Source of the DNA: Deltaproteobacteria bacterium | GTDB taxonomy: Bacteria > Desulfobacterota > Desulfomonilia > UBA1062 | Direction of reading: 5' to 3' | NCBI GenBank assembly: GCA_018434685.1 | Contig: JAHDOV010000010.1 | Coordinates: 1 to 64,000 of the forward strand | DNA length: 64,000 bases | In this document: in pieces, positions 36,616 to 45,874 of the stretch | Layout of the letters: the number at the start of each line of letters is the position of its first letter | Position numbering within the stretch: the stretch's first letter is position 1 | The notes under the pieces: model-generated | Seen by the model: only the letters and a program-made list of their open reading frames with translations | The model's database searches: none | What the model was told of the DNA's origin: nothing | Made by a program: the position numbers and the translations under genes

Positions 36616-37503
36616 TTACATATCAAGATTATTCATCTTTTCAAAGACCTTGTAGAGTCCCTGGGTGCCGAGCTCTTCATATCCCAGCGCCGAGGCACTG
36701 ATATAGAACTGGTGGGCCAGGGCGAGGCCGGGAAGGGCGAGGTTCATCCTCTTTGCCTCGTCCAGCGCGATCCCCATGTCCTTGATAAAGTGCTTGATGA
36801 AGAAGCCGGGATCGAAGTTCCCCTTGACGATGCGTCTGCCCAGGTTGTTTATGGACCACGAGCTTGCGGCGCCCTTGCCGATGACGTCGATCACGCTGTC
36901 GGGGTCGAGGCCTGCCTTGACCGCATAGAGCAGCGATTCCACCACCCCGATCATGGTGGAGGCGATGAGGATCTGGTTGCTCATCTTGGTGTGCTGGCCT
37001 GCACCGGCAGCGCCCATGTAGGCGATGTTGTCCCCCAGGATCTCGAAAAGCGGCAGCACGGAGTCAAAGGCCTTGCGGTCGCCTCCGACCATGATGGCGA
37101 GTGTTCCCTGCCGGGCGCCGATGTCGCCGCCCGAGACCGGGGCATCCAGGGCGCGGATGCCCTTTTCCTTCGCCCGGTCATAGATCGTGGCCGCGAGCCT
37201 GGGTTCTGACGTGGTCATATCAATAACGATGGAACCGGCCCGGGCGCCTTCGATCACGCCGTCGCCGCCGAGGATGACCTGCTCCACGTCTGCGGGATAC
37301 CCCACGATCGAGAAGATGATCTCGGCCCGTGCGGCCACCTCGGCAGGTGAGTTGCACCAGTGAGCCCCCTTTTCGATCAGCGGCTCTGCCTTGTCCCTGC
37401 TCCGGTTATAGACAAAAGCAGAGTATCCGTCGTTCATGAGGTTCATGCACATGGAGCTGCCCATGACCCCGGTTCCTATCCAGCCGATGGCCGTCTGTGA
37501 CAT
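36616..37503 (-). CDS. 3-hydroxyisobutyrate dehydrogenase family NAD(P)-dependent oxidoreductase
   Basis: 295 residues. An N-terminal Rossmann motif GWIGTGVMGSSMC is followed by the substrate-binding phrase DAPVSGGDIGARQGTL, and the catalytic Lys lies in GAGQHTKMSNQ. These beta-hydroxyacid dehydrogenases oxidise small hydroxyacids such as tartronate semialdehyde or hydroxyisobutyrate; which one is not decided here. Confidence 0.9.
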   Translation of the reverse strand: MSQTAIGWIGTGVMGSSMCMNLMNDGYSAFVYNRSRDKAEPLIEKGAHWCNSPAEVAARAEIIFSIVGYPADVEQVILGGDGVIEGARAGSIVIDMTTSEPRLAATIYDRAKEKGIRALDAPVSGGDIGARQGTLAIMVGGDRKAFDSVLPLFEILGDNIAYMGAAGAGQHTKMSNQILIASTMIGVVESLLYAVKAGLDPDSVIDVIGKGAASSWSINNLGRRIVKGNFDPGFFIKHFIKDMGIALDEAKRMNLALPGLALAHQFYISASALGYEELGTQGLYKVFEKMNNLDM

Positions 37504-37649
37504 GTTCTGTCCTCCTGTATCCCTGTAGTGGCGTTGAAAGATTGCATCGGGATGAAGCGCGAGTATACCACAGGAGCAAACGAAAGATTAATCCCGATCT
37601 GTTATGTATAATGATCTCCCGGGCGGGAGGCAACGTGTTTCGGGTAGCG

Positions 37650-38162
37650 TCACCTCGATCGTGGCTCAGACCCCGGGAACCTCTGTTCCAGTGCACGGCC
37701 GGTTTTGAACAGGAGCGGGATCAGCCCAATGAGCAGGGCAGTGAAGACAGCGGCCCGGAGAAGGAAGGGACCCCACTGGATATAGCCCTGCCGGAGCGCC
37801 TGAACCAGCAGCCATGCGGTGACGGGCAGGTTGATCACGAGGGCGGTAGCGAGCCCCGGTGCATACCGTTTCAGGGCAATGGCTGCAGCGAAGTGCGGGA
37901 TGAAGACATTGATGAGCATGGCAAAGCAGTAGGAGCACAACAGGTAGACGCCGCCGCTTCCTCTGCCCCCTGTCGCGGCGAGGCCGGTCACGATCCAGGC
38001 GAGCGCGGTGAGAACCGCCACCGCGAACCTGAATTCAAAGGCCCCCACCGGGTGGTGGAATCTCCCGGCGCCGCGAGACCACTGAGGCAGCCAGAGGGCC
38101 TCTTCGATATTGTGGATGGTGATGGCCAGGGGAAACAGCCAGATCGAGGTTTCAAAGGTCAT
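37650..38162 (-). CDS. HXXEE domain membrane protein
   Basis: 170 residues with four to five hydrophobic segments. HNIEE near residue 17 is the family-defining HxxEE motif. The function is unknown; the acidic and histidine residues suggest a metal site in the membrane. It is followed on minus by nothing close, and the flavin-reductase-like gene lies upstream with 12 bases between them. Confidence 0.8.
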   Translation of the reverse strand: MTFETSIWLFPLAITIHNIEEALWLPQWSRGAGRFHHPVGAFEFRFAVAVLTALAWIVTGLAATGGRGSGGVYLLCSYCFAMLINVFIPHFAAAIALKRYAPGLATALVINLPVTAWLLVQALRQGYIQWGPFLLRAAVFTALLIGLIPLLFKTGRALEQRFPGSEPRSR

Positions 38163-38174
38163 GCCGTCACCTTC

Positions 38175-38714
38175 TCAGGCATTCACGGCACTCCGGTAGG
38201 AGGTGTCCCCGTGGATCGCGAGGATCTCTCCGAAGTATATCCGGTGATAATCTTTCAGTGGGTAGTTCTTCTCGATGGCTGCGTCGAGGAAGTGTTCGGG
38301 GACGAGATCGGAGAAGTACATCTTCCTGAGCTCCACGATGAGCTCCGCCTCGGCGAAGCCCGGTGCGGCGACCTGCCCGGATGCAATGGGCGTCAGCGCG
38401 GTCTCGGCTATCTTGTCGCCGTCTCTCCCTGACCTGGTTCCGAGGAGTTCGAGATCCTTCCGGTACCGGTGCGGGAAGGCGCACAGGGTAAAGGTGTTGT
38501 AGCGCTCCATGAATTCATAGGTGTATCTCGTGGGGCGCACGACCACCTGGACAAAGGGTTTGTTCCACATGATCCCGAAGCTTCCCCATGCCACGGTCAT
38601 GGAGTTGAACGAACCCTGTGCAAAGTCGCCGCAGGTGAGCACGAGCCATCTCTTTGACCACAGGGCATGCGCATGGATGAGAAAAGAATCGATCGGAATG
38701 GGGGTTATCTGCAT
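38175..38714 (-). CDS. Flavin reductase-like FMN-binding protein
   Basis: 179 residues from the ATG at 38714 behind AGGAGG. It has the split-barrel flavin reductase fold: SFNSMTVAWGSFGIMW (FMN-phosphate loop) and KPFVQVVVRPTRYTYEFM. Members reduce free flavins or serve as FMN-binding partners of oxygenases. Substrate not identified. It is translated together with the HXXEE gene, being 12 bases apart. Confidence 0.84.
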   Translation of the reverse strand: MQITPIPIDSFLIHAHALWSKRWLVLTCGDFAQGSFNSMTVAWGSFGIMWNKPFVQVVVRPTRYTYEFMERYNTFTLCAFPHRYRKDLELLGTRSGRDGDKIAETALTPIASGQVAAPGFAEAELIVELRKMYFSDLVPEHFLDAAIEKNYPLKDYHRIYFGEILAIHGDTSYRSAVNA

Positions 38715-38819
38715 CGTACTACCTCCTGTCATAGTTCTATGTTTTAAGGCTTTACCCGAATCCTCTCGAGCTCACAACGGGAAGATTGATTTTCTTAGTG
38801 TCTGCAGGCATGCCGGCCC

Positions 38820-39941
38820 TCAACTCGTCGGTACCTTCTCGCCCGCCTCCGAGCGTGCCAACAGGCGCCGGTAGTACGCCAGGATAAGGCAGGTCACCGG
38901 GATCGCTATGACCAGGCCGAAGAAGCCGAGCAGCTTGCCCCACACGGAAAGGGACAGGAGGATGACCGCCGGGCTCAACCCTGTCACCTTGCCCATGATT
39001 TTGGGCACGAGGAAGGTGTCCTGGATAGTCTGGACAACGGCAAAGACGAGCGCGGTGAGACCGAAGTTGACCCAGATGCTCCCCCCGGTATCGAGTGCGT
39101 GGATAAGCGCGAGGAAAAAGGCGGGGATGAAACCGACGAGCTGGAGATAGGGCACCATGTTCAACAACCCGATGAACAGCCCCAGGAGGATAGCCAGGGG
39201 CAGCCCGACCAGGACAAACCCGATGGAAAACAGCACGCCCACGATGAACGCCACTGCTGCCTGGCCCCTGAAATAGCGGCTCATGGCATCGTTGAACTCC
39301 TTGACAAACTCCACGACCTGTCTGCGGTACATGGACGGGATGAGATACTTCCATTCCTCCTGCACCTTCTGAAAGTCGAAGAGCAGGAAGACGAGGTAGA
39401 GCAGGATGATGGTGAGCCCGAGCAGGCCCAGGAGAAAGCTCGCGGTCCCGCTGATGAAGTTCCACAGCCCGGGCAGGATCTTCCGGGCAATGGTGTCGCC
39501 GATATCTATGAGGTTTAGCGAGGTGAAGAAGTCGAGCACGTCCTGTCTGGAGGCAAACTTCTTGACGATTTGCCACAAGTCGGGCGGAAGCGTCTTTCTC
39601 GCGCGTTCCGCAATATCCGCGTTGTCGACCATGGAGCTCAGGAGGTGGCCCATGCGGGTGATCTCTCCGGCGATCATGGGGACGATGATCAGGCCGACCA
39701 GGCTCAGTGCCACCAGGATCAGCGAAAGACTGATGAGCACCGCGGCGACCCGGTTGGGGACCTTTTTCTGGATGAACACCACCAGGGGATTGATGAGGTA
39801 TGCCAGGAGCAGTGCGATGGCAAAGGGGATGAGCACATCGCTCAGGTATCCCATGAGCGCCACCACCCCGACGATAATGCTCAGGATGATTGCGACACGG
39901 ATCAGCTGGTCAAACGTGATCGGTTTGTTGGAGTTGAACAT
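38820..39941 (-). CDS. AI-2E family transporter (first copy)
   Basis: 373 residues with about eight hydrophobic segments and the signature NMVPYLQLVGFIPAF. The family is named for exporting autoinducer-2 (YdgG/TqsA) but includes Na+/H+ antiporters and permeases of unknown substrate. It is a distant paralogue of the gene at 47533-48624. Nothing next to it points to quorum sensing. Confidence 0.88.
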   Translation of the reverse strand: MFNSNKPITFDQLIRVAIILSIIVGVVALMGYLSDVLIPFAIALLLAYLINPLVVFIQKKVPNRVAAVLISLSLILVALSLVGLIIVPMIAGEITRMGHLLSSMVDNADIAERARKTLPPDLWQIVKKFASRQDVLDFFTSLNLIDIGDTIARKILPGLWNFISGTASFLLGLLGLTIILLYLVFLLFDFQKVQEEWKYLIPSMYRRQVVEFVKEFNDAMSRYFRGQAAVAFIVGVLFSIGFVLVGLPLAILLGLFIGLLNMVPYLQLVGFIPAFFLALIHALDTGGSIWVNFGLTALVFAVVQTIQDTFLVPKIMGKVTGLSPAVILLSLSVWGKLLGFFGLVIAIPVTCLILAYYRRLLARSEAGEKVPTS

Positions 39942-40090
39942 GGCAGTGCCTCCTCAAGGACATAACCCTCTCTTAGTATAAAAACCGGTGGTTCTTCAAG
40001 CCGGTAAAATTGGCGACCGGCCTTCCGTGGAGAGCAGGCCGGAGCGTGCAGAGACAGCTGTCTGCCGGTCATATGCCTTTCCTCAAGCGC

Positions 40091-41269
40091 TCAGCGGGTT
40101 GCTTTCAGGTAGCATTTGAGGATGTTGCCCTGTTCCACCTCGCCAAGACAGCGGTTGCAGGAGGTGCACTGCGCCGGCTGCGTGCCCCCGTCCCGCCACG
40201 CGTTGGGCAGGCCGGGCTCGCGGATGAGCGGTCGGGCCAGCGAGATGAAATCGGCCCAGCCTGAGCGGATAATCTCCCGGGCCGAAGCAGGATTCCTGAT
40301 CCCTCCCACGAGGATCAGCGGTATATCCAGGGTGGGCTTGAGCCTCTTTGCATAGTCGAGGAAATAGTTCTCGCGGAATCTGAAAACCTTTCTCATGCCC
40401 GCCAGCGAGGCCCTCAGATACATTTTTCCCAGCGCGGTCCTGCCCCGGGTGAAGACCTCTGCGGGTGCGTCTCCGCGGGACATGCCCAGCGGTATCTCCA
40501 GGATGCCCCCGCTGATTTCCAGGGCGTTGAGACCAAGGTCTGCCAGGCGCCTGGCAACGGGAAAGCTGTTGCGGGGGGACAGGCCGAAGGGGACAAAATC
40601 CCGAAGGTTGAGCTTTGCGAGCACGGGAAAGTCCGGCCCCACCTGGGCTCTCACTGCGGAATATACCTCGGCAAGGAAGCGGAACCTGCGGGTGCTGTCT
40701 CCTCCCCACTCGTCCCTCCGGCGGTTGGTGAGCGGAGAGAGAAAGCCCGAGATGAGGTAGCCGTGGGCCGCATGGAGCTGCACTGCATCAAAGCCTGCTT
40801 CACGAGCCCGCCTGGCGGCCTGGGCGAAGTCGTCGATGGCCTGGAGAATCTGCTGATGGGTCATTGCCCTGGGCAGGGTGAAATAGACGAGATTGGGTAT
40901 GGCCGACGGCGCCAGCTGGGCTCTACGCCCCAGGATCGTCGGCTTGGCCTGCCGGCCTCCGTGCACGATCTGGAGCGCGATTGCAGCCCCGGATTCGTGG
41001 ACACGCTCCACAATGGGCCGCCATCGCTCGATCATGGCATCGGTATGTGCGCCGTTCTGCAGGGGGTAGGACTGTCCGGTCTTGTCGACATAGGCATACC
41101 CGGTCATGATGAGGCCGGCCCCGCCACGGGCGAGCCGTTCGTAGAACCGTTTCGTGTTGTCGGTGGGGAGGCCGTTCATGGTCGCCATGTTCTCGATGGT
41201 CGCTGATTTCACGATACGGTTCTTCAGGGTCATGGCACCGATACGTGCCGGTTCAAACAGCTCTGGCAT
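40091..41269 (-). CDS. Old-yellow-enzyme-type NADH:flavin oxidoreductase with Fe-S motif
   Basis: 392 residues. The TIM-barrel FMN domain has KNRIVKSAT near residue 17, ALQIVHGGRQA and the His-rich QLHAAHGYLISGFLSP. The C-terminus carries CTSCNRCLGE and a later Cys (spacing C-x2-C-x2-C-x11-C), a [4Fe-4S] site as in 2,4-dienoyl-CoA reductase-type enzymes, but the following FAD/NAD domain is missing. It probably reduces enones or enoates with electrons from another protein. Confidence 0.9.
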   Translation of the reverse strand: MPELFEPARIGAMTLKNRIVKSATIENMATMNGLPTDNTKRFYERLARGGAGLIMTGYAYVDKTGQSYPLQNGAHTDAMIERWRPIVERVHESGAAIALQIVHGGRQAKPTILGRRAQLAPSAIPNLVYFTLPRAMTHQQILQAIDDFAQAARRAREAGFDAVQLHAAHGYLISGFLSPLTNRRRDEWGGDSTRRFRFLAEVYSAVRAQVGPDFPVLAKLNLRDFVPFGLSPRNSFPVARRLADLGLNALEISGGILEIPLGMSRGDAPAEVFTRGRTALGKMYLRASLAGMRKVFRFRENYFLDYAKRLKPTLDIPLILVGGIRNPASAREIIRSGWADFISLARPLIREPGLPNAWRDGGTQPAQCTSCNRCLGEVEQGNILKCYLKATR

Positions 41270-41310
41270 GTGCTGCCTCCTCAGTTGTGTTCATGCCCGG
41301 GCCCTCTCCA

Positions 41311-42231
41311 TTACTGAATGGACCCGATGGCCTCCTGCATGGACAGGGCGCATCCGTCCAGTGCCCTGCGCTCGGTCTCGTCGAGATCGATCTCGAGGAT
41401 TCTTTCCGGTCCCTGCCTGCCGACCACCGTGGGCAGTGCAAGGCAGATGCCGTCATAACCGTAGTGTCCCCTGCACCCAACGCTCAGGGGGAATATCCCC
41501 AGCCGGTTGAACACGATGGATTCCACGATCTGGGTGATCACATGGGCGGCCGCATAGTAGCCGCTGTGGCTCTTGAGCCGCTGGGTGATGGTTGTGCCGG
41601 CACTGCGGGTCCTGCGAACAATCTCTTCGATGGCCTCCTGTCCGAGTATGCGCCGGACGGGAACGCCGCCCACGGTTGCATGGTTGACCAGGGGGATCAT
41701 GTCCTCGTTGTGGGTTCCGATGACCATGCCCCGCGCGCTGTCCACCGAGCCCCCGAATGCCTCGGCAATAAAATAGCAGAAGCGAAGGGCGTCCAGCGAG
41801 CACCCGAGACCGAAGACATTCATCTTTGGCCACGTGTTCTTCATGAACCAGGTCAGGACGTCGACAGGATTCGTCACCACGAGCACCTGTGCCTGCGGCA
41901 GGGTTGACATGATCGTGGTCCCGAGGTCCTCCATGACGGCAAGGTTCTGTCTCAACAGATCGAGGCGGGTCATGCCGGAGTGCCGTGCGCGGCCTGCCGT
42001 GATGACCACGACATCGGCTGCGGGGACCTCGTCGAGGGAGTTGCAGCCGATCACCCTGGTGTCGGTAGAGAGGTAGGGGGATGCCTGGTTGATATCCATG
42101 GCCCTGCCGATGGACAGGTCCTCCACCACATCGTAGAGATAAATCGTGCCCAGCTGCCTGCGTGCCATGACTGCGGCGCTGAATGCCCCCACTGCGCCTG
42201 CGCCGATGATAAGGATGTTCGGTATGGCCAT
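41311..42231 (-). CDS. Malate/lactate dehydrogenase
   Basis: 306 residues from the ATG at 42231 behind GGGGAGGA; the in-frame extension to 42396 is not supported. The Rossmann motif is IIGAGAVGAFSAA, the substrate loop ITAGRARHSGMTRLDLL has two Arg residues, and the catalytic His is in GTHNEDMIPL with VTNPVDV before it. The second Arg in the loop fits malate dehydrogenase better than lactate dehydrogenase, but this is a judgement from motif shape. Confidence 0.86.
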   Translation of the reverse strand: MAIPNILIIGAGAVGAFSAAVMARRQLGTIYLYDVVEDLSIGRAMDINQASPYLSTDTRVIGCNSLDEVPAADVVVITAGRARHSGMTRLDLLRQNLAVMEDLGTTIMSTLPQAQVLVVTNPVDVLTWFMKNTWPKMNVFGLGCSLDALRFCYFIAEAFGGSVDSARGMVIGTHNEDMIPLVNHATVGGVPVRRILGQEAIEEIVRRTRSAGTTITQRLKSHSGYYAAAHVITQIVESIVFNRLGIFPLSVGCRGHYGYDGICLALPTVVGRQGPERILEIDLDETERRALDGCALSMQEAIGSIQ

Positions 42232-42254
42232 AGGGTCCTCCCCGGGTAGGTGGT

Positions 42255-43046
42255 TCAGGTTACCTTTGCCTTGCGCATGATCCTGTTGAGGAGTCCCGGG
42301 ACAAACCTCTTGAGGTATATGCCGAGGATCTCCTTGCCCCCGATATAGACCTCGTCCCTGTTCTTCCCGACGGCCTCGACGATCTTGTCCGCGCACTCCC
42401 GGGGGGTCATGCCGCAGGCCTGTGCATCATCCATGGTTCCCTGGGGCGAGCCGTCGCAGGTGAGCGCATTGATGGAGATATTGGTCCTGATAAAGCCCGG
42501 ACAGACAAGCGTGACATGGATGCCCTGGTTCCAGGTCTCTGCCCGCAGAGAATCGAAGAAGCCGTGCAGGGCATGTTTCGATGCGGCATAGGATGACCTG
42601 AGCGGGGTGCCGAGCTTGCCTGCGACACTGGTTATGACAACGATGTGGCCCGAGCTGCGTTCCAGCATGGAGGGCAGGACCGCCTTGGTCAGGGCAATGG
42701 TGCCGAAGAAATTTGTCTCCATGATCTTCCGGTCGACATCCAGGCCTGTCTGCGCAACGAGCGACCGCTGGGAGATGCCGCTGTTGTTCACGAGGATGTC
42801 GATCCTGCCGTAGCGCTCCAGCACACTATGGCAGGGTCCTTCGAAGGAATCGTTTTGAAGCAGATCGAGCGGCAGCACCAGGTGTTCCCCGGGATTGCGG
42901 CACCCCTGTGCAACCTCTCTGAGCCGTGCTTCGTTCCGGGCAGAGAGAACCAGGCTGGCACCCCTGCTGCTGAATGCATGGGCAAGGGCCTCACCAATAC
43001 CGGATGAAGCGCCGGTAATCCATACAACCTTTCCCGTAAAATCCAT
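42255..43046 (-). CDS. Short-chain dehydrogenase/reductase
   Basis: 263 residues from the ATG at 43046 behind GGAGGA. The NAD(P) motif is ITGASSGIGEAL, NNSG follows, and the catalytic triad is Ser in ITSVAGKLG, Tyr and Lys in SYAASKHAL. Classical SDR; the C-terminal phrase NRDEVYIGGKE resembles the DHRS7-like branch. Substrate is unknown, possibly a lipid or steroid-like alcohol. Confidence 0.9.
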   Translation of the reverse strand: MDFTGKVVWITGASSGIGEALAHAFSSRGASLVLSARNEARLREVAQGCRNPGEHLVLPLDLLQNDSFEGPCHSVLERYGRIDILVNNSGISQRSLVAQTGLDVDRKIMETNFFGTIALTKAVLPSMLERSSGHIVVITSVAGKLGTPLRSSYAASKHALHGFFDSLRAETWNQGIHVTLVCPGFIRTNISINALTCDGSPQGTMDDAQACGMTPRECADKIVEAVGKNRDEVYIGGKEILGIYLKRFVPGLLNRIMRKAKVT

Positions 43047-43091
43047 GAACCGTCCTCCTTTCATGACAGAAGCCAGGGCATTACTTGGGCA

Positions 43092-43343
43092 TTACTCCTC
43101 CTTGCCGTATACCCCTGCCTCGATATCCTTCTGAATCCGTTCGATATCCTGCGCATTGAGATCCTGGATCTGCTTTTTGATCTTCTCACCCTTCTCCACG
43201 AGCCCTGCGCCGGTGACCTCCTTGACGGTGTCCTCGACGGCCTTTTTCGCCTCGCTGCCCTCGCAGCCACTCAGCACGGCTGCAGCGAAAAAAGAGACGA
43301 TCAGCACAATGGCTAAACCGAGCTGCCGTATCCGCTGTGTCAT
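43092..43343 (-). CDS. Small lipoprotein, unknown
   Basis: 83 residues. A signal sequence (about 5-26) ends in the lipobox AVLSGC, and the mature part (about 27-83) is charged, with heptad-like spacing (EKGEKIKKQIQDLNAQDIERIQK) that suggests a coiled coil. It is probably outer-membrane anchored. Function unknown. Confidence 0.75.
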   Translation of the reverse strand: MTQRIRQLGLAIVLIVSFFAAAVLSGCEGSEAKKAVEDTVKEVTGAGLVEKGEKIKKQIQDLNAQDIERIQKDIEAGVYGKEE

Positions 43344-43430
43344 GGGTCTACCTCCTTTTCCCTGTTACTTCTGTATGACCTTCTATCCCCGGTATCGTCA
43401 CCAGGGCATTCCTGCCGGATGCAAAGGATG

Positions 43431-44309
43431 TCATGGGTGCAGGTGTGTGAGCGCCCAGTCTGCCGTGAGCTGCATCACGAGCCCCTTGTTCCGGTCAAGA
43501 TGGCCCACGTGGCCGTTTCCGGGGATGATACGCAGTTGCTTCTCACAGGTCAGCGCACAATAGAGCAGATGGGCGCTCTCGGGCGGGTCGATCCGGTCCT
43601 CGGCTCCGTGCAGGACCAGGGTGGGCGCCGTGATCGTGTGCACGCGACTGATCGTGTCCACGATGAGCGACTGTGCGGCCCCGGGCATCGGCCATGACGA
43701 CCACATCTCCACGATCCTCGGGTTGTGCGCCCACTGCGCATTGAGCTGAGGATCGGAGAGCACCTGGATTTTCCTGAAGGCCCTGACCATGGAAAGACGC
43801 AGATCATCGCCGGTGAAAAGCCGCTTCATCCTGCCGAGGAGTATGAGGACCTGAATGACGAGATATTCGTGGTACCGCAGGGTGTTCCGTACCGTGGCAT
43901 CGAGGGTGACCAGGGCCCGTATCCTCTGGTCGACAGCCGCGCATTCCAGCACTGCCGTACCCCCTGATGAGAGGCCGAAGGCCCCGATCCGGTCCTTGTC
44001 GATCCCTTGATGATTGGTGAGAAAATCTATAGCAGCGCTGATGTCGCCGGTCCACTGTGCTATATTTACATGGAAACGCTCGCCCTGGCTCTGGCCGTTG
44101 CCGTGCATGTCGATGGCCAGTGCCGCTATGCCCCTGGCAGCGAGGAACTCGCAGAGCTCGAAATAGTTCTCCTTGAAGTCCATGGCGCCATGACAGAGTA
44201 TCAGTGCCCCCGCGGGTGAGCTGTCTTCCGGCAGGAAGAGCGTGCCAGCAATGATATCCCCGCCGGAGGAGAATCGAATGTTTTCGCTGACGATGCTCGC
44301 TTCTCTCAT
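43431..44309 (-). CDS. Alpha/beta hydrolase
   Basis: 292 residues. The oxyanion segment is LILCHGAMDF, the nucleophile elbow GLSSGG (Ser), the acid HGAEDRIDPP and the His GHVGHLD. It lacks a signal peptide, so it is cytoplasmic. The substrate is unknown; the dienelactone hydrolase/peptidase_S9-like topology fits an esterase or acyl-transfer enzyme. Confidence 0.85.
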   Translation of the reverse strand: MREASIVSENIRFSSGGDIIAGTLFLPEDSSPAGALILCHGAMDFKENYFELCEFLAARGIAALAIDMHGNGQSQGERFHVNIAQWTGDISAAIDFLTNHQGIDKDRIGAFGLSSGGTAVLECAAVDQRIRALVTLDATVRNTLRYHEYLVIQVLILLGRMKRLFTGDDLRLSMVRAFRKIQVLSDPQLNAQWAHNPRIVEMWSSWPMPGAAQSLIVDTISRVHTITAPTLVLHGAEDRIDPPESAHLLYCALTCEKQLRIIPGNGHVGHLDRNKGLVMQLTADWALTHLHP

Positions 44310-44391
44310 ATCAGGCTCCAGAACATGTTCAAGGCATCATGCCGGTATGTCACGACCACGTGGCTGCCGTCCGGAGAAACCGGGGGTTTCC

Positions 44392-45723
44392 CTACAGGGC
44401 CGAGCGTGAGGAAAGCACCGCATTCCGCGATGAGTTCATGTACGTCTTGATGCTTTCCACGATGGTTTCATAGGTCCACCGGCGTTTTTCATCGTTCATT
44501 TCGAGCAGCGTGATCCTGAAGCCCTGTTTCTTGCAGCAGAACCCGGTCAGCGGCACCACGCATATGCCGGTGGCACCGAGCAGGTAGTAGACAAACCGCT
44601 TGTCCACCTCGACACCCTTGACCTTCTCCTCGATATAGTTCCGCACCGCGGGATCGGCTATCGGGAGGGTCTGGCTGTCATTCAACACCCCATCCTCGAA
44701 CAGGACGGACATATAAAAGGACCCCTGGGGCTTATTGACCAGGATGCCTTCGATGCCGGAGAAGGTCTTCCACGCCTCCAGTGCCCTGACCTCGAACATC
44801 TTTCTCCTCTTGTCGAGATGCTCCTGGTACCGTGGATCTCCCATGATCAGCGGGATCGCATACTGCGGGAGGCTCGTGGAGCACACCTCGAGCATCTTGG
44901 CGTTGATGAGGCTCTTGACATAGCGTTTGAAGTTCAGCTTGTCCTGGTTGAAGACCTCGATCCAGCCGCATCTGGCACCCGGCCAGGGAACCTCCTTGGA
45001 TATGCCGTGGAGGGCTATGCCGGGGATCTCGGCGATCACCTCGCTGAGCAGGGCGGTTTTGCACCTGCTGTAGACGATGTTCGCATAGATCTCGTCACAG
45101 ATCATGAAGACCTTGTAGCGCCTGGCAATGTCCACCATCTTCTGGAGAATCTCCCGGGGATACACGGCCCCGGTGGGATTGTCGGGATTGATGATGAGTA
45201 TGCCGGCAATGGAATCGTTGTACCGGATCTTTTTTTCCAGGTCGTCGAGGTCGGGCATCCAGTGATTGTGCGGGTCGAGTTCGTAGGTGAGGTGGTCGTA
45301 TCCGGAGTGGGCCGCCTCTGCGGACGAGTGGGTGGAATAGGCAGGGGAGGGGCCTATCACGCGGGCTTCCCTCTTGAGGAAACCGAATATCTTGGCCACG
45401 GCATCGCCGAGGCCGTCGAAAAAGACGATATCGTCTTTGGTGATCTGGTAGCCCCCCCGTTTGTTGACCTGATCGGCGAGGAACTGCCTCGTGGCGGGCA
45501 CGCCCTGGGATGCGACATAGCCGTAGGTCTTGTCGTTTGAGACCAGCTCTATGACGATATCCTTGATCCACTGGGGCAGCTTCTCCCCCTTCTCGATGGG
45601 ATCGCCTATGTTCTCCCAGGTGATATTCACGCCCAGCTGCTTGAGCTCGTCGGCTACCCGTACGATCTCCCTGATTTCATAGGTGAGCTGTTCAGCCCCC
45701 TCATGAACGATGTCTCTTCTCAT
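44392..45723 (-). CDS. Class I/II aminotransferase
   Basis: 443 residues from the ATG at 45723 (AAGGA eight bases before it; an in-frame GTG two codons earlier is too close). PLP signatures are the NPDNPTGAVYP loop, CDEIYANIVY and the Schiff-base Lys in HGISKEVPWPGARCGW. It belongs to the aspartate/tyrosine aminotransferase-like fold; the donor and acceptor are not known. Length is normal for the class. Confidence 0.9.
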   Translation of the reverse strand: MRRDIVHEGAEQLTYEIREIVRVADELKQLGVNITWENIGDPIEKGEKLPQWIKDIVIELVSNDKTYGYVASQGVPATRQFLADQVNKRGGYQITKDDIVFFDGLGDAVAKIFGFLKREARVIGPSPAYSTHSSAEAAHSGYDHLTYELDPHNHWMPDLDDLEKKIRYNDSIAGILIINPDNPTGAVYPREILQKMVDIARRYKVFMICDEIYANIVYSRCKTALLSEVIAEIPGIALHGISKEVPWPGARCGWIEVFNQDKLNFKRYVKSLINAKMLEVCSTSLPQYAIPLIMGDPRYQEHLDKRRKMFEVRALEAWKTFSGIEGILVNKPQGSFYMSVLFEDGVLNDSQTLPIADPAVRNYIEEKVKGVEVDKRFVYYLLGATGICVVPLTGFCCKKQGFRITLLEMNDEKRRWTYETIVESIKTYMNSSRNAVLSSRSAL

Positions 45724-45874
45724 TGCCACAATCCTTTTTCAAACCCCTTCGTGCACCCGGCAGGAATGCCGGTTTTGAAGGGTTAATAGTAAAAACACAG
45801 CACAAATGCAAATTTTTTTCTTTTTCAGGAACATTCACATGTAGCCGCATGCCCTGTCAAGGGGTATCGATCGC

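Noticed and set aside
42232-42396. N-terminal extension of the malate/lactate dehydrogenase frame
   Set aside because: It lacks a start signal and lies across the intergenic region and the end of the SDR gene; GGGGAGGA supports the ATG at 42231.
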